Below are positions 10,040 through 20,530 of a stretch of DNA of 64,000 bases, piece by piece. Numbering within the stretch: the first letter of the stretch is position 1; every line of letters begins with the position of its first letter. The notes beneath the pieces are model-generated. The model ran no database searches, was not told where the DNA came from, and worked only from the letters and a program-made list of their open reading frames with translations. The position numbers were made by a program, and so were the translations under genes. The stretch is from the NCBI RefSeq assembly GCF_035222375.1, contig NC_085890.1:1054001-1118000 (forward strand), written 5' to 3'. This DNA is from Podospora pseudocomata. Taxonomy: Eukaryota > Ascomycota > Sordariomycetes > Sordariales > Podosporaceae.

Positions 10040-13011
10040 TTAAATCCCAGCCCCACCCCTCACTTCCCTCCCTCCCTCTTCCGCCGCCGGACTCCCCGCC
10101 CTCACAACCGCCGTCTTCAAAACAGGCGCAATACTAATCGCAATCTTCTTCTGTCCACCCCCTCCTCCTCCATTCGGACTCCCCTCTCGACTCCTCGCCT
10201 TCCCACTGTTATTGTTGTTGTTGTGAAAACTCCCCTTCTTCCTCAACATCCCCCCCACCCCTGACGACCCCAACGAAGAATTACTCCCTGCACTACTGCT
10301 ATTCCTCCTCTTATGCTGCATCAGCTTATCCAGCGCGTCATCCTCATCCTCCTCCCTCCTCCTCTTCTCCGATAACCTTTCCGGCGGCGGCGTACTCGGC
10401 ACCACCACCACCGGCTTCTCATTCTCCTTTGACTCACTCCCCCCCCCATCCACAGCTGTCGTCGTCGTCGTCGTCGTCGTCATCACCGCATCCCCCCCAC
10501 CACCCTCTTCCTCCTCATCAGACGTGTACTCCACCAGCGGCAGCTTCCCCCCATTCACCACCACGCCCGTAGGACGATGATGATGATGATGATGATTCTC
10601 CTCCTCATCATCAGAAACACTATTCCAATACTCCTCCTGCGCCTGATCAACAGCCAAATGCTCCATCATCGCCCCCCTCCCCACCCCCCTCACCTCGTCC
10701 TCCTCATCCACCTCACTAACCGTATACCCCCGGCTCTGATCCCACCTCATCAACATCCCCCTAAAGTAATCAACATGGCTCAGCGCCACTACCTTCTCCC
10801 GGTAATTCTCCATGATGTGCCTGGCCAACTCCCGATCCCCCTCATAATTAATCGACGTGAAAAAGTCCAGGCACGCCGAAGACAAGAGATTGTCCCGCGG
10901 CAGCGTCCGCAGCAGCGTGTCCAAGACTGGGCCGAAAATTCGCCTGTCGGATAGGTGTTTGGTGAAAAAAGGGTCACGAAGGAGGATGAGGTGGCGGAAG
11001 AAGCGGATCGCAACTAAAATCCCAAGAGAAAAAAAAAGGAAAAGAATTAGCAGGGTTCAGATAGGGATGCAACAAAGTATTTCGTACCAAGCTGGAGGTG
11101 CTTCTGTTTGCAGGCAAGAAGCTGCGCAAACCTAGACGCAATGTTGTGGTCAAACACAAAGTGCTTGCTCCGAAAAGTGTGATGCCTGATGTAAAAGCAG
11201 AGAATCTCGTTCAAGTACCCGAAAATCCCATCTTCGAGGGCATTAAACTTCATGTTAGGCCTCTTCTCGAGGTCAAGCAGCGGCTTGAACAGCTTGGCGA
11301 CCGAGTGCTCATAAAAGTGGGCAATGAACGCGTCTTGCTGGGGATCGGAAGAAACCTGATGTTTTCCCTTGGGCATGAAGCCCTCTCTGTTTTCTGGAGG
11401 GGGGCCGCTGCCGGGAACATTTGGGTCTAGAAGCACCTTGAGTGACTCTGTAAGTTGCGACTTGATCCCCAGATCCACTTCGACGAGGAGGAGATCGATG
11501 AGGGCGTCGGTCAGGGGCGCTTGTTTTCTATGGGTCTGCTCGTAGATGGTCTTTCGGATCATGGAGGGGTCAAACTCGAGTATGGAGCCGAGAATGTCTG
11601 TAGCACCAACCCGGACCGTCACGTCAGGGTGCCTAAGCCCGTAATTGATAACGGGAACAAGTCCTTGCTGGAGGAAGTTGCCATAGAGTCCTTGGCGGGC
11701 AGGTGGTTGGAGGTTCTTCGAGATGGCGCACATTTGCTGGATGAAAATGACGGCTTCCTTTTTGCGCAGCGGCTGCACAGTCGGGTCGCCAAACACGGCA
11801 AAGAGATCCGTCATGAAACCGGGCGTCATGTGGAGGTGCTGCACGATCTCGACCTGGTTGAAAAAGATGAGCGAGTTGAGGACTGAAAAGGTAGGGTCGT
11901 CCAGGATCCTAGCAAGCACAACGTCCTTCAAGTACTGTAGTCGGTAGGTCTGATGGATCTTGCGTCGCACTTGGTCATCCTGGATCCTGACCACCTCCTT
12001 ATACCGCCCCTGGTTGTTCAACCACTGCCGGTGGTTCGCCTTGTGCGTCGGAAAATCGGGATCGTACTCCATCGCACCCACAACTCCCAAAACACACTCG
12101 TCAGACACGGCATGTTCGATGAGGCCGGTGTCGTTCAGCAACACCACCGTCTTCATGATGTTGCAGAGATGATGCAGGTCCCCCAAGCTCTCCATATCCT
12201 CGGCCATCTCTACTAGTGGAATAAGTTTGGCGATGTAGTCTTCGCTCATGATTGCTTTGGCGAGGGCATCGCGGCCGGACGGGGATTGCGAAAGGTTCCG
12301 CAGGGTATTCTCTATATCGATCAGCGTCCCCAGCTCAGCAGGCGGGAGCTGGATGGAGGTGGGCATGTCCATCGCCAAGTCGTCTGAGAGACCATCATCT
12401 GCAGCACGGCGAATCAGCAGGCACTCCCCTGGATAGGTTATGCAGCTCCTACCTGGTCCCCCCATGGCGGCCTGGAATTGTTGTTGAACGTGGTCGATGA
12501 ATTTCCTAGCACCCGGCGAGTGAGCTTGATGCGACGAGCGTGGCATGCGAACAGGTTCAGACAAACCATATTGCCTGGCATCCATCTGCCTCCTGAAAGG
12601 AAAGCGCCATGTCGACGCCATTGTCGGTCCAAACAATGAGGGTGTCTGTGGCGCAAGTTAGAGAACAAACTCCGGATACCGCAAAGGTCGAGTGACATGC
12701 CCTGCTGCTTCTGGAAGCCATCTTCCTTCACTATTTTGGTCTCGAGCAGTAGTCTGTCCGGCTGGTCTTCTGACTGGACGATTACGCGGGGTTCTTTTTG
12801 CTCTTCCTGGATCTGAGGGATGGGTGAGTTGAGTCATCAGCGAAACCGTGTTCTCTGCCATGCGGGGGACGGGAACAGCACAGCATACCGTGACGAAGCA
12901 GGCGGTGCAGAAACCGGTGCCGCGGTCAAACCAGTCATTGTTGCGAAGCTCGTAGACCTTGACGCGCTTCTTGTCGGCCGTCGTCTGATGAGGCACGGGT
13001 TGTGCCATCAT
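10040..13011 (-). CDS. PSY2: Protein phosphatase 4 regulatory subunit 3 (PSY2/SMEK)
   Basis: Six exons (13011-12889, 12812-12701, 12645-12567, 12505-12453, 12398-11088, 11013-10040) give 883 residues. The N-terminus is the EVH1/PH-like domain: KKRVKVYELRNNDWFDRGTG, then PRVIVQSEDQPDRLLLETKI, DTLIVWTDNGVDMALSF and KFIDHVQQQFQAAMGG. Exon 5 carries the SMK-1 and ARM-like helical region, ending at KHLQLVAIRFFRHLI. Exon 6 continues the helices, then becomes acidic and low-complexity with six His, eight Thr and five Asn runs and a basic tail. Family role: substrate-targeting subunit of PP4 (with Pph3 and Psy4), acting in dephosphorylation of gamma-H2AX and Rad53 during DNA-damage recovery. The second intron starts with GC rather than GT. 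The start is the first ATG after an in-frame TAG; an adjacent second ATG lies at 13008. Confidence 0.93.
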
Positions 13012-16000
13012 CAAGCGCTCGATGGCCTCGTCTCCGACGTCGACGTCGAGGGTGGTGTCGCTGAGTAGGTGGGGTGCGATATCGAAATGGTGCGGCGATT
13101 GCGATAGCTCGGGCTCGGCCGGGTTGAGGAGAGCAAGGGCCGCCACTTTGTTCTAGGGTTTGCGCGCTCCAAAGATGGGGAGCGCGTCGGTGCTGCAGCG
13201 AAGTGTGAAGAACGGGCTGGCGGACAGGCGCTCGGGTGTGGACAGGACACGGACTGTCTGTCGCTGACTGGCGTGATAGGTACGGCAGGCAGAAGTTGGG
13301 GCAAAAGTCAAACTGGTTGCTCGGGTGGTGGTTGTGTGGTGTGTGGCCTGTTGTCTGTGGTCTGTGGAGAGGGTGACGTCGAAAATAAAATCCGATGTCG
13401 AGTGGTTCAGGGAGCCATAAGGTTTCGGAAAGACCAGGCGGCTTCTTGTCGAGATGATAAGCCCTCGAGATGATAGAGCGACAGCGCACGCGACCAGCGG
13501 CTCCTCAGACGATCGCGCAGGAGCAAGGCGTGCTCTTCAGTAAATCCCCGTCGCGACGAACGATGCGCGACAAACAGCGAATGCTTTCTTCCTTGGTGGG
13601 CGTTGAGTGGCGATGGATTATTTCCTTGGGCCGATTGCTGCCAATCTGGATTCTCTCTGCAGGCGCGCAAGGTTGCGATGGGGAGAAGCGGGCGGAGTGC
13701 GTGATCGCTTGGGTCAAGCGGGTCCCGAAGGGGTTTAGTGGCAAATGGATGTGCCGGCTTTTTTAGTGCCATGCTAAGAATAAGCGCGGCCTGATGTCAC
13801 TTTTCTACCTAAAACACCCCCACCGGCCCCGGCCCTTCACCACGCGCTGGAACGGCAGACTGGCCGGGCATTTCCTTTCATCTCTCAACCTCCCCCGCTC
13901 CACCTCCGTCCCGGCCCCGTTGTCTTGGAGCTATGACCTCCGTCCGAAGCCTTGTCCGTGTCTCGGCCAGCATCCGAGCTTCTGTCGACCTTGGACGGCC
14001 CCACTCGGTCTGATATCTTAACCTGATTACTGATGATATATATCACCATCTTGACAACCTCACTTGTCGACGGTGCCGATTACGATTGATATTCAAGAGC
14101 TCTGCTTCTATTTACGACCATTATGGCTTTTGCAACAACCAATCTTTGTATTGACATTTTCACACAATAGTCATTCACCCTTGGTCTTCACATATCATTG
14201 CAATCCTTGGTCTTTAACTCTACAAGACACAGCACAGCATCATTAGCTTTCCAAGCACTCTTTGAGGGCCATGCCAGCTTTGTGCTGTCCTGGGAACCTA
14301 TCCTCTCTATCTTCAGATGACGAGGTGATTGATGGCTAGAGATGACCATGGCCAACACGGGTGTTGAGAGCATCAATGTTCTCGAGGTTGCACTGAGTCG
14401 ATGCCCTTCCTATATCACCATGGCCACCTCGTCATAGATCGCAGTCACGCTGGCATCACGAGGCCTCATACGAAAACCACTTTGTCTTATATGCCAGCTG
14501 GTAACCAACTGCGCATTCATCTCCAAGCTTCAACTGCAGCCACTCTCACCCATTATCTATCTACCCACAACCATCACCCACCGGGGCCACTTCCCGCCTT
14601 CCCACCATCACCAACCACGCCACACACCACTCTTCAGCTCTCACAATCCGATCAGGCAGTCTGCCAACCCAAACGAGCCTCTGCCCAGCAGCCATACCCA
14701 GCCCACCCTTCCTTTTCCAACTTCATCCCCGATAGTGGCAGCGGCATCGGATCTGGCCGCATCGATGAAGGAAGTGACAGCCTGGTTGTATGCAAACCTG
14801 TCTGGCGTCGTGACAGCCGGGCAGCGGGAAAAAATTCCGAGCTGCAGCCCTCTGAGGTAGCCACCTGAAGCCAAGTCACATATTTATCTGATGTCTCTCG
14901 CGCGCTTGGGCAGTGGTGTGTCCTGTCAGGGCTTGTCAGGGGCAGGGGATGACCCAACAAGGCAGGCCAAGATAAGAGCAAGCGCCCGCCGTCGTTTACG
15001 GCCAGTCTTGCAACATATTCATCACCAAGAGAAGCCGGAAGCTGCACCCTGTCTTTGACACCTGCGAATTGATTCCGTCAGCCGGTCGTGCATTATCTCG
15101 ATGTCTGTCTCAGAGATGATGCTACCGAAACTACCCACAAGCCCTGAGGGAAGATGGGCAATGTCTCCGGTCATGCAGGAACTTTACCCAGCCCACGAGG
15201 CTGGACAAGCTCATGAGAAAGATAGATCGACAACTTAGCACCGCCAGCGTAGCAATCATGGCTGGCTGTGGCTTCTGCCGGTCCACCCATCTGCCCATGG
15301 ATATCTACATACATTGCAGTGCCGGACCTTCCTCTCGCCGAACAAGCAAACGTGGAGGGTGGAGGGTGTAGGTGTATATGTAAGGTATGCATATGCAATG
15401 TACGCACATCTTTCTATTTCTACGCTTACCACTCAAGAGCCCCCCTTCCCCCCTGACCGGGAGAGATGACATGGCAGATTTGACCCCCACGCCCGGGCTT
15501 GCATGGCTGGTGTCTGCTCTCTCTCGCTCTCGGCCTCTCTTAACTTTTCGGGGCCCGCTCACACAGGCCAAGCGTATCACTCCAATGCTGACGTTGGATG
15601 ACATGGCCTATCTGGCGGTTCCTGATCCTGCCGTCTGTAATGTATGCGGTCATGGTGGAAGCGTGTTAAGCGCGTCAGTTAATACACCAAACACGTACCG
15701 AAGGGGAAAAAAAACCCCAGTCATGCAGGGACCTTGGACCAAACCAGTGTTTTGTTCTGTCTGGGAGAATACATCCATGTTTACGAACAGGAGCTCGGAA
15801 AATCGAATACTACCTTACGTACTCTAACCCAAGTTTTCCTCCGGCCCATCCGTCCGAGATCTTTGGAACATAAAAACAAAGGCAAGCTAGATAAGGCGAA
15901 CATGTAGGTAAGAAACAGGCGTCGACACTAGCACGAAACGAGTACGAGCCAGCCCGCATGGTCGAGTTACCTATCTCTTATCTCTGCGGCAGCATATACA

Positions 16001-19000
16001 GTACACAGCAGCAGAAACAAAAACAGGGACACCACTGGGATACTGTTTTTCCGTCAGTCCAAAAGCTGCCGTCCAACCTGCACCCCATCCGTGTCTGTGT
16101 ACACAGCAAGCCACAACAAGCAGGCCAAGAAGGCTTTGGTGAGATTTCTTCGATTTCCAAGATTTTTAATCTTTTTTTTGTTTCTCTCTGGAATCAATTG
16201 CGAGCGATGTTTTTTTCTCAGATTGGGTTGGATCAGGTAGGTAATTGGATCGTATTACGACCTTCAGGACCCGAATCCTCACCGGCATATCTATCTCTAA
16301 CCTGGTCAATATCATCCCAGCGTTGCATCTCAACAATGCGGATCGTATCTGTCTGTCGGTGTCAGCCCTGCTGAGAGGATAGATGGTATCTTTGCTTTGG
16401 GGTTCACTTGATAGAGAGCAACATGAAAAAAATGCGGATGGACAGGAGGTTTGTGCGGTTGAGGAGGTTGATGAGATGAAACACATCAACAGCTGTTTGG
16501 TCGGGATGAACTGATGGCAGTTGACAGCGCGGTTAGGTGGGTGGATTTCAGCGGGGGGGGGGGGCAGAGCCGCAGCGCTGAACATGCCTGGGGGCTAGGT
16601 AAGAAATGATCTCTGGCAGGGAACCATGATATTGCGATTTCCGGTGATTTAAGCCGTTTCTTTTTATTTTGTTTCTTTTTTCTTGGGGGAAAATAACAAG
16701 GAAAGAAAACGGGCAAGTGCCGACAACAGTGGCAAACACAACACCGCATCAACCTTGTTCTAGAGCAAGCAACAGAACTTGTCAGAAAAGAACGGCCGAG
16801 GTCGTTTCTTTCTCCTCTTAACCGAACGATTCTGCAGCTGAAACGGACGGTCCGTCCAACCGTTGCCTCTCTCCCCACTCCGGCGAGTGCCTCCGAGCAA
16901 CGGACTGCTGTCAGTCAGACTGTGTGGGAATTTGTGAACTAATTAGCGTCAACGGTCCCCGCAATACGCAATACATACAACACACGGTTTCTTTGGTTTC
17001 TTTGGAAGCGTTTAGAAAGAACTTCAACGGGGAAGACGGCAGCTTTGGTAGCTGGAAATGCATGACTGACAGCAAAAAAAAAAAAAAAAAGATGAGACAT
17101 CGTCCGTTGTTTTAACCTTTTCTCCGATTCCATCAACCCATGTTTTGGATTGTCCTGTTAGCGCAGATCATTTGTGGTATCCAAAGCGAGTTTAGCTTGC
17201 CTAGCGCTGCAACCCCCCAAGAGGTTTAGCAAGCGAGGGTTTTTATTTATTTTTATTTTGGAACGGTCACATCGGCGATAGGGAGTGGTGGCGCTATTGA
17301 AGATCGAGACAGCCGCGATAGGAATGGTTGGTTGGGCGGTGGAGGAGCTGGAAACTCTTCTTCAGAAAGAATGTCTCTGATCCAACCGACTTCCAGGGCT
17401 TTGTGATATATGGAGCCCGGTGGCTGTCAAAAAAGATGCTAATAAAAGAAAGGACCCTGACTGTCTCACAGCGCCTGTTTGTTGCGGCGGCGAGACATTC
17501 ATCCAATTCATAACTTGGAGCAACAACAAACTGGGAAGGCTTTTATATAGGTATATATGGGTTTATTCAAAAAGGCAATCAAATTCTGTGCGAGGGTGGA
17601 TATGATTTCATCTTCCCCTTGTACTGCGTAGAAATGGCGGCGGCACGGTTCATGTCAATTCAGACCCCTGCCCAGGCCCGAAAAGTGCGGCTGGGCTCGA
17701 CGTTGCATTCTGCCAAAAGATGGGTCTCTTTCTGAAAGAGAGAAACCGGGCGGGTGGTGTCCCGAGTGTCGACGATGATTTGTTGGTGAGCGGGAAGTCG
17801 GTCGTTCTGTCTGCGTGTCTGGCGTCGCACATGTGTGTGTACATACATGAGATGGTAGTAGCTATTCCAGAGCATCGGGAACTGATAACGCCAAGTTTTC
17901 CCTTCCATTCTCGCGGGGGCTTGGCAGGTTCAAGGTTCAAGGTACTCGACACTGGAATACGAGGGGGGGAGGGGGCCCACTGTTTCTGTATGCGTGGCTC
18001 CAACAACGACAGGTCCAGAGGTCTCCCCCAATCCACCGACAAGATACCTGATTCTTTCTTGGAGAAGACTCACTTGTTGGAGAGAGGAGTAGGTGCATTT
18101 CTGCACCTGCCTTACTCGTCCCGTCGTTGCTTTGGGACCATCAGAATGGTGCACATTGTGCCTCCGTACCCCGCCAGGCCAGACCACCTCAGGGTAGCAA
18201 GGATGCATGGGTGGTGTGGTGTGTGAGGTAGGTACCTGGGTACAACATGTCTTGGGGGTCGAGGAAAGAAAAACCCCCGCGTGGCTAACTAACCCCCTCC
18301 CCTGTTGATGCATGGATTGCCAATGCGGCGCCTGTTCTTGTCCTTGATGCCAGTCCGGTCTGAGCAAGTCTCGCACCCGACGGGACACTCGAGGGCTGAA
18401 AAAGCCCAGATTGGATCTAGCCGTGCCTGGAGTCGTTTGGAACAAGTCTGTTCTCATATAATGCCCGCCTTCTCTCTGTCTGACCCCGTAAGGCAGAGCC
18501 CTCCTCCTGGAAATTCGCATCCCGAACCACACAGCCCTCCGAGTCTTTCGACTGACTGACTGACTGACACACCACCACCAGCCAGCCTTGTGTCTTCTCT
18601 TCTCTGTGTAGCATCCAGAGGCCTCTCTTCGCTACACTATCCTGCCTACCATCTAGCGCTGCTTGGCCAGACCGATCCTTCTTGGCTGCTCTACTCGCCT
18701 CACTCAAAAGTTGGAGAGCTCCCATCCCGAATTTGCAACTGGATTTTCCCCGGTTTCGATCATTGTTCCTTGGATCTAGAACACGGCTGTCACCGAGCAC
18801 GCCTGCTGCCTTCAGCCGAACTTGTCATTCAGCTTCGAGATTGCCCGAGGACCCTGAGTTGCACTCAACCATTTAACCCCTTCGAACCTCGCTACCTCCC
18901 GTCCTTCCATGCGACCTTGAAGGCACTTAATATAAACAGACGCAACCTGCACCACCCCGCAGCATCCCAACCAATATCGACTTTGATCAGGTGCTTTCGA

Positions 19001-19144
19001 CACACGATTGTGACGTCGGAGACTCCCATTACCCGCTTCTGCCTCTCACGACGCTTCCATCTTCTGGACTTGCCCCTTTCCTGGAAACAACACATCTTCC
19101 CGTGCGCAGATCGCTGGTCGGGGACGCAAGGCCAATCCTTCGCC
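13012..19144. other. 6.1-kb divergent intergenic region without convincing genes
   Basis: This is the largest gap in the window, between the starts of PSY2 (-) and the 19145 gene (+). I read both strands and found no family signature. ATG-initiated frames such as 14401-14868 are His/Pro/Ser-rich and look non-coding. Present are runs of A and T (for example A17 near 17074-17090), a G10-type run near 16553-16562, TATA-like stretches near 17545-17560 and 18454-18460, and a short CTGA tandem at about 18550-18567. From about 18590 the sequence looks like a pyrimidine-rich 5' leader. It may carry long promoters or non-coding transcripts. Confidence 0.5.
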
Positions 19145-20530
19145 ATGTCCATGTTCTCGTTCATCAGAAAGGGCCGACAGGCAGCCAAGGAGCACAAGGC
19201 CGAAAAGGTCGAGAAGGCAAAGAGGGAAGCCGAGAAGCCTCCTTACAGGCACATCCCAAAACATGCCGCCATCGACGCGGTATCATCGGGGCCTGCTGGG
19301 TGGAGGTCCGAGGACCGCCAGAAGATTGTTGATCAGAACAAGCGGAGGAGCGCCATGACCACCAGTGGCATGAATATGACTGGCCAGCCTCGCATTCACA
19401 GCTCTCTCTCCCACGTTTCATTCCCAGCTGCCTTCGCTACCCCGGTGGTCCCCAGGACGTACAGCCACAGCAGCATGCCCGCCGGTTGGGCGTCTGGGGA
19501 TATGAACTACAGCAACGTCGACGTCTCTAGTTCGTCGGTGAAGGGCAAGGAGGTCGACAGGAGCACATCAGCCTCGCTTTATCTGAGCCGATCAGCAGCT
19601 AGATTGTCAGCCGGGAGATATCCAATGAACATGAACGCCGTCATTGGCACCGGTGATCTCTCAGTCTCGCCTGTCGACAGCTCCAGCAACTCGACAAGCT
19701 CGCAGGACGATCTGGAGATGAAGCCCATCAAGCACGCATCCCTCCCACCAGTGACGAGCAAGACAAGAGGCTACTCAAGACCCATGAGCGACAGCGGCTC
19801 CATCCACCGCCTTCACCCAGCCCGAAGACTCTCCGACGCTGAACAAAACAGCACCCCCACCCCGGCCCCAGCGCGCACCTCCTACTCCCCACGCACGAGC
19901 TCCCTCCCTGCCGGCATCCCCCCCGTCCCAGCAATCCCGGCCATGCAATTCGGCGCCGCGATCACAACCTCCACCGTCTCCTCCACCACCGCCTCGGCAG
20001 CCAGCTCCGTAACCATGGTCCCCATCGCCTCGAGCGTTTCTCTCCACACCAACAATACCAAACTAATAATCAAAAACGTCGAAGAACGCCGCGACGTGGC
20101 GGTTATTTCCCTGACCCCCGAACTCTCCAGCGACGATGAAGTCTCCCCCGTCGGAACCGCTATCTCCCCCATCACCACCTCCCCTACCAAGAACAAGAGG
20201 AGGACGTGCAAACCCAGCCGGTTCCCCGAGCTGGAGACGATCAACTCGAATATTTCCATCGCCGCGGTTGAGACACCTCTCTCCTTGGTGCCGTCATCGG
20301 AGAAGGACGGTCTTAAACTTGCGGTGACGGAAATTCATGAGAAGATTCGGCCTACGTCCACGATTGCGGCAACGCTCCCGATTGATTTTGATGAAAACAG
20401 CCTGCCGACGCCAAAGGCGCTCGACCTGCCTGCGCCGGTGGCTCAAAAGCAGGGGAAATTGAGCAAGAACCCGGGGAGGAAGGGGAGGTGGTCGTTGAGG
20501 GGGCATAAGAGTGCTGCTGTCGCTGTTTAG
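19145..20530 (+). CDS. Conserved Pezizomycotina protein of unknown function
   Basis: A single exon gives 461 residues from the ATG at 19145, the first ATG in a frame that is open for a further 555 bases upstream; a second ATG follows at 19151. The N-terminus MSMFSFIRKGRQAAKEHKAE then an EK-rich helix, PPYRHIPKHAAIDAVSS, GWRSEDRQKIVDQNKRRSAM matches from memory a family of conserved filamentous-fungal proteins of unknown function. The rest is Ser/Thr/Pro-rich and probably disordered, with many possible phosphosites and a very basic C-terminus (KNPGRKGRWSLRGHK). There is no membrane segment and no enzyme motif. The long leader (over 500 nt) and the 6-kb upstream gap suggest a regulated gene. 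No function is proposed. Confidence 0.75.
   Translation: MSMFSFIRKGRQAAKEHKAEKVEKAKREAEKPPYRHIPKHAAIDAVSSGPAGWRSEDRQKIVDQNKRRSAMTTSGMNMTGQPRIHSSLSHVSFPAAFATPVVPRTYSHSSMPAGWASGDMNYSNVDVSSSSVKGKEVDRSTSASLYLSRSAARLSAGRYPMNMNAVIGTGDLSVSPVDSSSNSTSSQDDLEMKPIKHASLPPVTSKTRGYSRPMSDSGSIHRLHPARRLSDAEQNSTPTPAPARTSYSPRTSSLPAGIPPVPAIPAMQFGAAITTSTVSSTTASAASSVTMVPIASSVSLHTNNTKLIIKNVEERRDVAVISLTPELSSDDEVSPVGTAISPITTSPTKNKRRTCKPSRFPELETINSNISIAAVETPLSLVPSSEKDGLKLAVTEIHEKIRPTSTIAATLPIDFDENSLPTPKALDLPAPVAQKQGKLSKNPGRKGRWSLRGHKSAAVAV

Noticed and set aside
12667-12680. GT donor alternative (GTATCC) for the second PSY2 intron
   Set aside because: It would leave a 34-bp intron, below the usual fungal minimum, and insert seven residues into a conserved EVH1-like strand.
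14401-14868. 155-codon ATG-initiated frame in the 6.1-kb gap
   Set aside because: The composition is His/Pro/Ser/Thr-rich without codon periodicity that I can see, and there is no family match or splice context.
18590-19144. In-frame extension of the 19145 gene upstream
   Set aside because: There is no ATG in this stretch (it opens with GTG). The sequence is pyrimidine-rich and leader-like, and the conserved N-terminus starts at 19145.
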